In this document: one piece after another, positions 6,601 through 14,307 of the stretch
How the letters are laid out: the number at the start of each line of letters is the position of its first letter
Position numbering within the stretch: position 1 is the stretch's first letter
NCBI GenBank assembly: GCA_049718765.1
Contig: JBNARI010000035.1
Coordinates: 1 to 14,393 of the forward strand
DNA from: JBNARI01 sp049718765
Lineage (GTDB): Bacteria; Bacillota; Sulfobacillia; DUMF01
Direction of reading: 5' to 3'
Length of the DNA: 14,393 nucleotides
Program-made: the position numbers and the translations under genes
The notes under the pieces: generated by a model
Databases searched by the model: none
What the model saw: only the letters and a program-made list of their open reading frames with translations
What the model was told of the DNA's origin: nothing

Positions 6601-7512
6601 TTGCCCGAGGATGGCAAGATAGAGCTGCGGGATGGAAGGACCGGGTTGCCTTTCGACGAAAGGGTAGCAGTGGGCTACGTCTACATGTTGAAGCTGGCCC
6701 ACCTGGTTGACGACAAGATCCACGCGAGGTCGACTGGGCCTTACTCCTTGGTCACTCAGCAGCCGCTGGGTGGGAAGGCGCAGTTCGGCGGTCAGCGTTT
6801 TGGCGAAATGGAGGTGTGGGCGCTAGAGGCGTACGGTGCTGCCTACACGCTGCAGGAGCTCCTCACGGTCAAATCAGACGACGTAGTGGGACGCGTGCGC
6901 ACTTACGAAGCAATCGTCAAAGGGGAGAATGTTCCAGAACCTGGTGTGCCTGAGTCGTTCAAGGTGCTCATGAAGGAACTACAGAGCTTGTGCCTTGACG
7001 TAAAGGTGCTATCGGAGGACGGAAAGGAAATTGAGCTCAAAGAGCTCGACGATGACCTTGGAGAGCCCATGAAAGAATTAGAGCTCCCTCTGGAAGTGCA
7101 GCGTGAACAGAAAGCCGCAGCTACCAGGCGCTCTAGGGTTCAGGAAGAAGTAGAGGAAGCCGAGGAAGTCGAAGAGGAAGAAATGATTGAGGAAGCACCA
7201 GAAGAGCAAGAAGAAATGGAGCAGGTGGAAGAGGAGGCTATGTTTGACGTAGACTTCGAGAAACCCGAAGAACTTCCCCCTGGCTTTGTTTGGGAAGAGC
7301 CTACTGTGGAGGTGCCGCCGGAAGACGAAGGCGAGGAGGAGGTAGAGGCGAAGAAGGCGTCCAGAAAGAAGAAGAAGATCCTCAAGGCGAAAGAGGAGTC
7401 CAAGAAACCCCGTCGCAAGCTTGAAGAAGAGGAGGAGCTTGACGATTGGGACCTTCGGAACATCCGGGGGTTGGATGACCTTGACGGCGACTTGGACGAC
7501 GAGGATCTTTGA
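3679..7512 (+). CDS. rpoB: DNA-directed RNA polymerase subunit beta
   Basis: RpoB is one of the two catalytic subunits of RNA polymerase and holds the rifamycin pocket. The conserved body covers about residues 1-1125. It includes the rifampicin cluster (FFGSSQLSQFM at 435-445, THKRRLSALGPGGL from 455), the ETPEGPNIGLI segment, GDKMAGRHGNKGV with active-site Lys890 and Lys898, and QPLGGKAQFGGQRFGEMEVWAL near the clamp. Two things are odd. Residue 446, equivalent to E. coli Asp516, is Gly. After about 1125 there is a roughly 150-residue charged tail that ordinary Firmicutes RpoB lacks. The ATG at 3679 has AAGGGGGA (3663-3670) 8 nt upstream, and an out-of-frame ATG at 3675 overlaps it. It has its own promoter and is joined to rpoC by 15 nt. 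Confidence 0.98.
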   Translation: MARLIKAGKRERLSFGRIEEVLDLPNLIEVQHNSYQWFLREGLREVFRDISPIEDFTGNLIMEFLDYELGEPKYSVEECKQRDVTYAAPMKVKVRLINKTTGEVKEQEVFMGEFPLMTPKGTFIINGAERVVVSQLVRSPGAYFDKNIDPGTGKTIYLGTVIPNRGAWLEFETDSAEVAWVRIDRNRKVPVTVLLRAVGLSTDAEIKEVFGDNIFITRTLDKDPCKNTNDALLEIYKRLRPGEPPTLENARNLFENLFFEPRRYDLASVGRHQLNKKLGLRRRIVDTLTTSEVVHPVTGEVIARVGQVIDRRLAEAIESAGITQITVQTREGHVVSVISNGRPPLEKRVITRDDIIACVNYLVNLYKNVGTTDDIDHLGNRRLRSCGELLQNQFRIGLARMERVVRERMTIQDVDIITPQALINIRPVVAAVKEFFGSSQLSQFMGQTNPLDELTHKRRLSALGPGGLSRERAGFEVRDVHHSHYGRMCPIETPEGPNIGLIGSLSCYARVNKFGFIETPYRKVDKERGVVTNEVVYLTADEEDECVIAQANEPLTPDGKFVQPRVTVRYRGEIMEVPADRVEYMDVSPKQVVSVATALIPFLEHDDANRALMGSNMQRQAVPLIRTEAPLIGTGIEFKAALDSGAVLCSDVAGVVQRVTADEIVIKGDDGTVRTYRLSKFQRSNQGTCINQRPIVSKGRRVEKGEVIADGPSTDGGELALGRNVLVAYMPWEGYNYEDAILISESLVREDVFTSIHIEEYECEARDTKLGPEEITRDIPNVGEDVLKDLDERGIVRIGAEVRAGDILVGKVTPKGETELTAEERLLRAIFGEKAREVRDTSLRVPHGESGIVVDVMVFSRENGDELAPGVNQLVRVYVAQKRKISEGDKMAGRHGNKGVVAKILPIEDMPFLPDGTPVEIVLNPLGVPSRMNLGQILECHLGWAAKALGLHVASPVFDGAREDEVVEFLRKASLPEDGKIELRDGRTGLPFDERVAVGYVYMLKLAHLVDDKIHARSTGPYSLVTQQPLGGKAQFGGQRFGEMEVWALEAYGAAYTLQELLTVKSDDVVGRVRTYEAIVKGENVPEPGVPESFKVLMKELQSLCLDVKVLSEDGKEIELKELDDDLGEPMKELELPLEVQREQKAAATRRSRVQEEVEEAEEVEEEEMIEEAPEEQEEMEQVEEEAMFDVDFEKPEELPPGFVWEEPTVEVPPEDEGEEEVEAKKASRKKKKILKAKEESKKPRRKLEEEEELDDWDLRNIRGLDDLDGDLDDEDL

Positions 7513-7527
7513 CAGGAGGCGACATCC

Positions 7528-10500
7528 TTGTTGGATGTAAACGATTTCGATTCCATAAGGATCGGTCTGGCGTCACCAGAACAAATCCGCAAATGGTCCA
7601 GGGGCGAAGTCAAAAAACCCGAGACCATCAACTATAGGACTTTGAAACCCGAAAGGGACGGCCTGTTCTGCGAGCGCATCTTTGGGCCGACCAGGGATTG
7701 GGAGTGCCACTGCGGCAAGTACAAGAGGGTGCGCTACAAGGGGATCATTTGCGACCGTTGCGGCGTGGAGGTTACCAGGTCCAAAGTACGACGTGAGCGC
7801 ATGGGCCACATTGAACTGGCTGCGCCTGTTTCCCATATATGGTTCTTCAAGGGCATTCCCAGCCGCATGGGGCTCATACTGGACCTGTCGCCCCGCGCTC
7901 TGGAAAAGGTGTTGTATTACGCTTCTTACATTGTGCTGGATCCGGGGGACACGCCCCTTATGCCCAAGCAGCTGCTGAGCGAAAGCGAGTACCGAGAGTA
8001 CAGGGAAAAGTACGGCAACGCCTTCAGGGCGGGCATGGGTGCCGAAGCCATCAAGGAGCTGCTTGCTGCAATTGACTTGGATGAACTTTCCAGGGAATTG
8101 AGGCAAGAGCTCATAAATGCGAGCGGTCAACGCAAGGTTAGGATAATTCGCCGGCTGGAAGTGGTAGAGGCGTTTAGGAAGTCTGGTAACAGGCCGGAAT
8201 GGATGATCTTGGACGTTATCCCTGTGATACCGCCTGAGCTGCGGCCCATGGTGCAGCTGGATGGCGGCCGCTTTGCCACATCCGACCTTAACGATTTGTA
8301 CAGGCGCGTGATCAACAGGAACAATAGGCTCAAGAGGCTGCTTGATCTAGGTGCTCCTGACATCATAGTGCGTAACGAGAAGAGGATGCTCCAGGAAGCG
8401 GTGGACGCCCTCATAGACAACGGGCGCCGGGGGAGGCCTGTGACTGGGCCAGGCAACAGACCACTCAAGTCCTTGAGTGACATGCTCAAGGGCAAACAGG
8501 GCCGGTTCAGGCAGAACCTCCTGGGCAAGCGTGTGGACTATTCGGGCCGCTCCGTAATAGTGGTGGGGCCCAGATTGAAGTTCTACCAGTGCGGCTTGCC
8601 CAAGGAAATGGCACTGGAACTGTTCAAGCCATTTGTCATGCGTAAACTGGTAAAGGATGGCATTGCCCATAACATCAAGAGCGCAAAGCGAATGGTGGAG
8701 AGGGTCAAGCCTGAAGTGTGGGACGTGCTTGAGGAAGTGATCAAGGAGCACCCAGTGCTGCTCAACCGGGCTCCCACCCTTCACAGGTTGGGCATCCAGG
8801 CATTCCAGCCCGTGCTGGTGGAAGGGCGTGCAATCCAGATACACCCACTGGTTTGCACTGCGTACAACGCGGACTTCGATGGCGACCAGATGGCAGTGCA
8901 CGTCCCGCTGTCTGCTGAGGCGCAGGCCGAGGCCAGAGTGCTGATGCTGTCTGCCCTGAACGTGCTCAACCCTAAAGACGGAACTCCGGTGGTAACGCCC
9001 ACCCAGGACATGGTAATGGGCTGCTATTACTTGACCCTGGAAAGGCCCGGCACCAAGGGCGAGGGAAGGGTGTTTGCCAGCCCAGAAGAAGCCATGCTCG
9101 CATACGAGCTTGGAGAGCTTCACCTCCAGGCGCCAATTGAGGTCAGGATTAAAGGCCAGCGCATCCGGACCACAGTGGGCAGAGTCATATTCAACGAGAA
9201 GCTGCCAGAGGATATGCGCTTCCTCAACGAGGTCATAGATAAGAAAAAGCTGTCAAAGATCGTAGCCAGGTGTTATGAGCTCCACGACGCCACCGAGACC
9301 GCCGCAGTGCTGGATGGGCTAAAGGAGTTGGGGTTCAGGTTTGCAACCCAAGCCGGAACAACCATTGGTGTGAATGACATTGTGATACCCGAGGAGAAAA
9401 AGCAGATCATTGCCGAGGCGGAAAAGGAAGTCGATTCTATCGTTCAGCAGTACAACCGGGGCCTGATCAGCGCTGAGGAGCGCTATCAGAGAGTGATCAC
9501 AGTTTGGAACACCGCCAAGGATAAGCTCACATCCATATTGATGGAAAGGCTGTCTAAGTTCAACCCGGTGTACATGATGGCCATCTCGGGCGCCCGCGGT
9601 AACGTCCAGCAAATCTCCCAGCTGGGTGGCATGCGCGGTCTAATGGCTGACCCGTCCGGCAGGATCATAGAAATGCCAATCAAGGCTAACTTCCGCGAGG
9701 GGCTTACGGTTCTGGAGTACTTCACGTCAACCCACGGCGCTAGGAAGGGTCTTGCTGACACGGCGCTTCGGACTGCCGACTCGGGTTACCTGACCAGGCG
9801 CCTTGTGGACGTGGCTCAGGACGTCATCGTGAGGGAAGAGGATTGTGGCACCACCGAAGGCGTCGTGGCGGAGGAATTGAGGAGCGGCAACGAGCTCATC
9901 GAGAGCCTGAAAGACCGAATCGCGGGCCGCATTGCCCTGAAAGACGTGGTGGATCCCAGGGACGGGAGCGTCATTGTGAAGGCTGGGGAGATGATTTCCA
10001 ACGATGCTGCAGCCAAGATTGAAGAGGCGGGCATAAAGAGCGTGGAAATCCGCTCGGTTCTCACCTGCCGAACCAGGTACGGGGTGTGCTCCAAGTGCTA
10101 CGGCCGCAACCTAGCTACGGGACAATTGGTAGACGTAGGGGAAGCGGTGGGAATCATCGCGGCTCAGTCCATAGGTGAACCTGGTACCCAGCTTACCATG
10201 AGGACATTCCACACTGGTGGCGTTGCTGGCGAGGACATCACCCAGGGCTTGCCTAGGGTGGAGGAGCTGTTCGAAGCGCGAAGGCCCAAAGGCCAGGCTG
10301 TGATCAGCGAGGTTTCGGGCATTGTTCACATCGTGGACGTGCCCCACAAATCGCGCAGGGAAATAAGCATCATAGGGCCTCAGGACGAGACCAGCACCTA
10401 CGCGGTTCCCTTAACCGCGAGGATAAAGGTCAAGGAGGGCCAGTACGTTGAAGTAGGAGATGAGCTGACTGAAGGTCCCCTCAACCCCCACGACATCTTG

Positions 10501-10995
10501 AAGATAAAGGGAATAAGGGCTGTGGAGAAGTACCTGCTCCAAGAAGTGCAGAGGGTCTACAAGATGCAAGGCGTAGACATCAACGACAAGCACATTGAGA
10601 TCATCATTCGGCAAATGCTGCGCAAAGTGCGGGTTGAGGATCCGGGGGACACCGACCTTCTGCCCGGCGGTGTGGTGGACATATTCGAGTTCGAAGAGGA
10701 GAACGCCAGGGTGCTTGAAGCTGGCGGCGAGCCAGGCATCGTGAGGCCTGTGCTGCTGGGGATCACCAAGGCGTCCCTGGCCACCGATTCCTTCCTGGCT
10801 GCAGCTTCGTTCCAGGAGACAACTAGGGTGCTCACGGACGCGTCCATCAAGGGCAAGCGGGATCCTCTCATCGGATTGAAGGAAAACGTCATCATTGGCA
10901 AGCTGATACCTGCCGGTACCGGAATGTCGCGGTACCGCAGCATTCAGGTGATAAGCGATGGGCAGGAACCTTCGTTAATTGACAGCCCTGAGTGA
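7528..10995 (+). CDS. rpoC: DNA-directed RNA polymerase subunit beta'
   Basis: RpoC completes the polymerase active site. The 1155-residue protein is the compact form without the large C-terminal insertion of proteobacteria. Visible landmarks are the N-terminal zinc site (Cys60, Cys62, Cys75, Cys78), the catalytic NADFDGD motif at 447-453 (Asp449, Asp451, Asp453 hold the Mg ion), and the second zinc site (Cys773, Cys847, Cys854, Cys857). The bridge-helix to trigger-loop region has GIIAAQSIGEPGTQLTMRTFHTGG, given here in two overlapping parts: GIIAAQSIGEPGTQ and TMRTFHTGGVA with His895. The start is TTG at 7528, supported by AGGAGG at 7514-7519, 8 nt upstream; a second TTG follows at 7531. The str promoter overlaps its stop codon. 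Confidence 0.98.
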   Translation: MLDVNDFDSIRIGLASPEQIRKWSRGEVKKPETINYRTLKPERDGLFCERIFGPTRDWECHCGKYKRVRYKGIICDRCGVEVTRSKVRRERMGHIELAAPVSHIWFFKGIPSRMGLILDLSPRALEKVLYYASYIVLDPGDTPLMPKQLLSESEYREYREKYGNAFRAGMGAEAIKELLAAIDLDELSRELRQELINASGQRKVRIIRRLEVVEAFRKSGNRPEWMILDVIPVIPPELRPMVQLDGGRFATSDLNDLYRRVINRNNRLKRLLDLGAPDIIVRNEKRMLQEAVDALIDNGRRGRPVTGPGNRPLKSLSDMLKGKQGRFRQNLLGKRVDYSGRSVIVVGPRLKFYQCGLPKEMALELFKPFVMRKLVKDGIAHNIKSAKRMVERVKPEVWDVLEEVIKEHPVLLNRAPTLHRLGIQAFQPVLVEGRAIQIHPLVCTAYNADFDGDQMAVHVPLSAEAQAEARVLMLSALNVLNPKDGTPVVTPTQDMVMGCYYLTLERPGTKGEGRVFASPEEAMLAYELGELHLQAPIEVRIKGQRIRTTVGRVIFNEKLPEDMRFLNEVIDKKKLSKIVARCYELHDATETAAVLDGLKELGFRFATQAGTTIGVNDIVIPEEKKQIIAEAEKEVDSIVQQYNRGLISAEERYQRVITVWNTAKDKLTSILMERLSKFNPVYMMAISGARGNVQQISQLGGMRGLMADPSGRIIEMPIKANFREGLTVLEYFTSTHGARKGLADTALRTADSGYLTRRLVDVAQDVIVREEDCGTTEGVVAEELRSGNELIESLKDRIAGRIALKDVVDPRDGSVIVKAGEMISNDAAAKIEEAGIKSVEIRSVLTCRTRYGVCSKCYGRNLATGQLVDVGEAVGIIAAQSIGEPGTQLTMRTFHTGGVAGEDITQGLPRVEELFEARRPKGQAVISEVSGIVHIVDVPHKSRREISIIGPQDETSTYAVPLTARIKVKEGQYVEVGDELTEGPLNPHDILKIKGIRAVEKYLLQEVQRVYKMQGVDINDKHIEIIIRQMLRKVRVEDPGDTDLLPGGVVDIFEFEEENARVLEAGGEPGIVRPVLLGITKASLATDSFLAAASFQETTRVLTDASIKGKRDPLIGLKENVIIGKLIPAGTGMSRYRSIQVISDGQEPSLIDSPE

Positions 10996-11007
10996 GGGTG
11001 CTAAAAT
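10979..11007 (+). promoter_or_regulatory. Promoter of the str operon, overlapping the rpoC stop
   Basis: TTGACA (10979-10984) lies in the last codons of rpoC, followed by a 17-nt spacer and TAAAAT (11002-11007, five of six bases) with an extended TGC at 10999-11001. The rpoC stop codon (10993-10995) falls in the spacer. The start of transcription would be near 11014, giving a leader of about 25 nt before the L7Ae gene. No terminator is visible between rpoC and this operon, so read-through is also likely. Confidence 0.78.
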
Positions 11008-11038
11008 CAGTAAGTGTTTTTGCCGAGGAGGTAAAAAC

Positions 11039-11299
11039 ATGGATTTGAGCGAGCTGCGCAACGCCTCAAAGCGGGTGGCAGGTGCCAAGCAAACTCTTAA
11101 AGCTATTCAGCGGGGAGAGGCTAAAGCCGTGTATGTGGCCAAGGACGCTGAACCAAGGGTAGTAGAGGATGTGGTTGCCGCTGCCCAGCAAAAGGGTGTG
11201 CCCTTATACTACGTAGATACCATGGCGGAGCTTGGTGCCGCCTGTGGCATTTCGGTAGGAGCATCGTGCTCAGCAGTTTGCAGCGAAGGGGGTGCATGA
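11039..11299 (+). CDS. rplGB: L7Ae-family ribosome-associated RNA-binding protein (YbxF type)
   Basis: This 86-residue protein belongs to the L7Ae/L30e/S12e/Gadd45 family, whose members bind kink-turn RNA. In Bacillus the gene at this position is ybxF (rplGB), a kink-turn-binding protein linked to the ribosome. Family features are the N-terminal KRVAGAKQTLKAIQRGEAK helix, VYVAKDAEPRVVEDV (about residues 31-45), and the GVPLYYVDTMAELGAACGISVGA core (53-75, written here as one conserved block of two parts: GVPLYYVDTMAELG and AACGISVGA). The C-terminus has Cys69, Cys77 and Cys81, the last two in an unusual short tail. ATG at 11039 is chosen because AGGAGG lies at 11026-11031; an upstream in-frame TTG at 10979 lies in rpoC and has no support. 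Its stop directly abuts the rpsL ATG, implying translational coupling. Confidence 0.9.
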   Translation: MDLSELRNASKRVAGAKQTLKAIQRGEAKAVYVAKDAEPRVVEDVVAAAQQKGVPLYYVDTMAELGAACGISVGASCSAVCSEGGA

Positions 11300-11677
11300 A
11301 TGCCAACCATTAGCCAGCTGGTCAGGTTAGGGCGGGAAAAGGTCGAAAGGAAATCCAAGGCTCCTGCGCTGAAAGGTAACCCCTTCAAGCGAGGAGTTTG
11401 CACTGTGGTTAAGACCACGACGCCCAAGAAGCCAAACTCTGCGCTCAGGAAAATCGCAAGGGTCAGGCTCACCAACGGGATTGAAGTGACAGCTTATATT
11501 CCTGGCATCGGCCACAACCTCCAGGAGCACTCTGTTGTGCTTGTGAGGGGTGGCAGGGTAAAGGACCTGCCTGGTGTGAGGTATCATATTGTGCGTGGTA
11601 CTCTGGACGCGGCTGGCGTTGCCAACCGCAGACAGGGAAGGTCCAAGTACGGTGCCAAGGCTCCTAAGGGCCAGTGA
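11300..11677 (+). CDS. rpsL: 30S ribosomal protein S12
   Basis: S12 lies at the decoding centre and controls fidelity. The 125-residue protein has the invariant TTTPKKPNSALRK segment with Lys43 and Lys44 (counting Met), and the GGRVKDLPGVRYH loop including the Asp that is methylthiolated in some bacteria. Both streptomycin-resistance hot spots carry the sensitive-type residues. The Zn-free N-terminal region (MPTISQLVRLGREK) is typical of Firmicutes. The ATG follows the previous stop with no gap, and GAAGGGGG (11285-11292) is inside the end of the L7Ae gene. It is separated from rpsG by 15 nt, too short for the S7-binding intercistronic structure known in E. coli. Confidence 0.98.
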   Translation: MPTISQLVRLGREKVERKSKAPALKGNPFKRGVCTVVKTTTPKKPNSALRKIARVRLTNGIEVTAYIPGIGHNLQEHSVVLVRGGRVKDLPGVRYHIVRGTLDAAGVANRRQGRSKYGAKAPKGQ

Positions 11678-11692
11678 GGTGGGGGTGATACA

Positions 11693-12163
11693 TTGCCAAG
11701 GAGAGGCCGAGCACCCATAAGGAAAGTTGACCCAGACCCAATTTACGGCAGCATTCTTGCTGCGAAGTTCATCAATAAAATAATGTGGGACGGCAAGAAG
11801 TCCCTGGCGCAATCAATCTTCTATCAAGCGATGGACATCGTCAGGGAGAAAACGGGGAAGGATCCGTTAGAGGTATTGGACAAGGCAGTGAAGAACGTGG
11901 CGCCCATGTTGGAGGTGCGCCCGCGGAGGGTGGGTGGCGCCACCTACCAGGTGCCAATGGAAGTTCGACCCGAGCGCCGCAATTCCCTTGCGATCAGGTG
12001 GATTGTGGAATACGCGAGGCAGCGGAGCGAACGAGGGATGGTGGCAAGGCTAGCTGCCGAGATAATGGACGCGGCCAACAACACTGGTGGCGCGGTGAAG
12101 AAGAAGGAAGACACCCACAGGATGGCAGAAGCCAACAAGGCGTTTGCCCATTATAGATGGTGA
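11693..12163 (+). CDS. rpsG: 30S ribosomal protein S7
   Basis: S7 organises the head of the small subunit and contacts E-site tRNA. The 156-residue length is the family norm. The protein begins PRRGRAPIRKVDPDP after the initiator and contains KFINKIMWDGKKSLAQ (about residues 25-40), VRPRRVGGATYQVPMEV (76-92) and a long C-terminal helical part ending in KAFAHYRW. The start is TTG at 11693; the second residue Pro and the match to the family N-terminus make this start firm. GGTGGGGGTGA (11678-11688) lies just upstream. rpsG is separated from fusA by 37 nt. Confidence 0.97.
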   Translation: MPRRGRAPIRKVDPDPIYGSILAAKFINKIMWDGKKSLAQSIFYQAMDIVREKTGKDPLEVLDKAVKNVAPMLEVRPRRVGGATYQVPMEVRPERRNSLAIRWIVEYARQRSERGMVARLAAEIMDAANNTGGAVKKKEDTHRMAEANKAFAHYRW

Positions 12164-12200
12164 GGATTACGGAAACTCTTTTAGGAAAGGGGGGAAGAGG

Positions 12201-14288
12201 ATGCCCAGAACAATGGATTTGGACAAAGTAAGGAACATAGGAATAATGGCTCACATCGACGCGGGCAAGACCACCACCACCGAAAGGATCCTTTACTACA
12301 CTGGCAGGGTGCACCGGATGGGAGAAGTGGATGAAGGCTCCGCCACGATGGACTGGATGATCCAGGAGCAGGAAAGAGGAATCACCATCACTTCAGCCGC
12401 GACTACCTGCTTTTGGAAGGGTTACCGGATAAACCTTATTGACACACCAGGACACGTGGACTTCACAGTTGAGGTTGAGCGGTCGCTTCGCGTGCTCGAC
12501 GGGGCAATTGCCATATTCTGTGCGCGCAACGGTGTGGAGCCGCAGTCGGAGACTGTGTGGCGTCAGGCGGACGAATACGGAGTGCCCAGGATCGCGTATG
12601 TGAACAAGATGGACATCGTGGGTGCCAACTTCCAAGATGTGCTCAAAGACATACGGTCTAAGCTGGGTGCCAATCCCGTTGCGATTCAGTTGCCCATTGG
12701 TGCAGAGGACAGCTTCAAGGGCGTGGTTGACCTAGTCACCATGCGCGCAATATACTGGGCAGATGAGCTAGGCCAAGCCATGGAAGAAGCTCCAATTTCT
12801 GCTGAAATGGTGGAGCTGTGCAACGAATGGAGAGAGAAACTTCTTGAGAAGTGTGCCGAGCTTGACGACGAGTTGATGGAAAAGTACTTGGACGGCGGGG
12901 AGATCCAGGAAGACGAGATTCACAGAGTGTTGCGCGCAGGGACCATTGCCGGGAAAGTGGTGCCAGTGCTGTGCGGTTCCTCATACCGGAACAAGGGGGT
13001 TCAGCCCCTCTTGGATGCAGTGGTGCGGTACCTGCCGTCGCCGCTAGACATCCCGCCTGTGAAGGGGATCAACCCCGTCACCCAGCAGGAGGAAGTGCGG
13101 CGTGTTTCCGATGATGAGCCGTTCTGCGCACTGGCTTTCAAGATAATGACCGACCCTTACGTTGGCAAACTCACGTTCTTTAGGGTGTACTCGGGTGTCC
13201 TCACCTCCGGAAGCTACGTGCTCAACGCCAACACTGGCAAGAAGGAGCGCATTTCCCGGCTTCTGCTAATGCATGCCAACCAGAGGGAAGACGTAAGCGA
13301 AGTGCGAACCGGAGATATTGCAGCCACTGTTGCGCTCAAGGACACAACTACCGGAGACACCTTGTGTGAGTTGGAGCATCCCATAGTGCTTGAGCGGATG
13401 CATTTCCCAGAGCCAGTGATTTCCGTTGCGATTGAGCCGGAAACCAAGGCAGATGGGGATAAGCTGGCAATCGCCCTGGCGAAGCTGGCTGAAGAAGACC
13501 CCACGTTTAAGGTGAAGATCGACGAGGAAACTGGCCAAACCATAATTTCGGGGATGGGCGAGCTCCACTTGGACATAATCGTGGATCGTTTGATCCGCGA
13601 GTTCAAGATTCGGGCCCAGGTGGGCAAGCCCCAGGTGGCGTACAAGGAGACTATTACCAGACCCGCAAAGGCCGAAGGCAGGTTTATCAGGCAAACGGGA
13701 GGGCGTGGTCAGTACGGCCACGTTTGGCTGGAGATCGAGCCCCTCGAGACAGGTGAGGGCTTCGAGTTTGAGGACCATATCGTGGGTGGAGTCATACCCA
13801 AAGAGTTCATCCCTGCTGTCAAGGCGGGAGTCATGCAAGCAATGGAATCTGGTCCGCTGGCGGGGTTCCCCGTGATTGGTGTGAGGGTGCGGCTGGTGGA
13901 TGGGTCCTACCACGAGGTAGACTCCTCAGAGATGGCTTTCAAGGTGGCTGGTTCTCTCGCTTTCAAAGAGGCTTGCCACAAAGCTGAACCAGTGCTACTC
14001 GAACCAATAATGAGGGTTGAGGTAATTGTACCCAGGGAGTTCTTGGGCGAGGTGCTTTCCGACCTCACCTCCAGGCGCGGACATATAGAAGGCATGGAGG
14101 AGAGGGCTGGTGCCCAGCTCATCAGGGCAAGGGTACCCCTTGCGGAAATGTTCGGGTACGCCACTGACTTGCGCTCGGCGACTCAGGGGAGGGGCACGTA
14201 CACGATGCAGTTCCTGAGGTACGAGAGGTTGCCAGATGCAATTCAGGCCCAAATAGTGTCCAAATTTGCCGGATACGTACCGGCTTAA
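12201..14288 (+). CDS. fusA: Elongation factor G
   Basis: EF-G is the GTPase that drives translocation and, with RRF, ribosome recycling. The 695-residue protein has all five domains in order. The G domain shows AHIDAGKT (residues 17-24), RGITITSAATT (switch region), DTPGHVD (81-87) and NKMD (135-138). Later domains include GMGELHLDIIVDRL and the C-terminal RRGHIEGMEERAGAQLIRA, with the end GTYTMQFLRYERLP. ATG at 12201 is chosen because AGGAAAGGGGGGAAG (12183-12197) lies directly upstream and the product then begins at the usual place. An in-frame ATG at 12144 is inside rpsG, and ATG at 12213 is a less likely alternative. Its length is standard. It precedes tuf by 19 nt. Confidence 0.97.
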   Translation: MPRTMDLDKVRNIGIMAHIDAGKTTTTERILYYTGRVHRMGEVDEGSATMDWMIQEQERGITITSAATTCFWKGYRINLIDTPGHVDFTVEVERSLRVLDGAIAIFCARNGVEPQSETVWRQADEYGVPRIAYVNKMDIVGANFQDVLKDIRSKLGANPVAIQLPIGAEDSFKGVVDLVTMRAIYWADELGQAMEEAPISAEMVELCNEWREKLLEKCAELDDELMEKYLDGGEIQEDEIHRVLRAGTIAGKVVPVLCGSSYRNKGVQPLLDAVVRYLPSPLDIPPVKGINPVTQQEEVRRVSDDEPFCALAFKIMTDPYVGKLTFFRVYSGVLTSGSYVLNANTGKKERISRLLLMHANQREDVSEVRTGDIAATVALKDTTTGDTLCELEHPIVLERMHFPEPVISVAIEPETKADGDKLAIALAKLAEEDPTFKVKIDEETGQTIISGMGELHLDIIVDRLIREFKIRAQVGKPQVAYKETITRPAKAEGRFIRQTGGRGQYGHVWLEIEPLETGEGFEFEDHIVGGVIPKEFIPAVKAGVMQAMESGPLAGFPVIGVRVRLVDGSYHEVDSSEMAFKVAGSLAFKEACHKAEPVLLEPIMRVEVIVPREFLGEVLSDLTSRRGHIEGMEERAGAQLIRARVPLAEMFGYATDLRSATQGRGTYTMQFLRYERLPDAIQAQIVSKFAGYVPA

Positions 14289-14307
14289 TTCTGGAAGGAG
14301 GATTAAG

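Noticed and set aside
7140..7631. Minus-strand Ser-rich open frame opposite the 3' end of rpoB
   Set aside because: It is the mirror of the GAA/GAG-rich RpoB tail: Glu codons read backwards give Ser, Phe and Leu. There is no ribosome binding site or recognisable domain.
10986..10998. CCCT/AGGG hairpin at the end of rpoC as a terminator
   Set aside because: The stem is four pairs, no T run follows it, and it lies in the spacer of a promoter.
10979..11038. Upstream TTG extension of the L7Ae gene
   Set aside because: It overlaps rpoC, and the TTG is the -35 of the str promoter. The added residues match nothing in the family, and AGGAGG supports ATG at 11039.
12144..12200. Upstream ATG extension of fusA
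   Set aside because: It lies inside rpsG and adds 19 residues absent from EF-G. The good ribosome binding site is before 12201.
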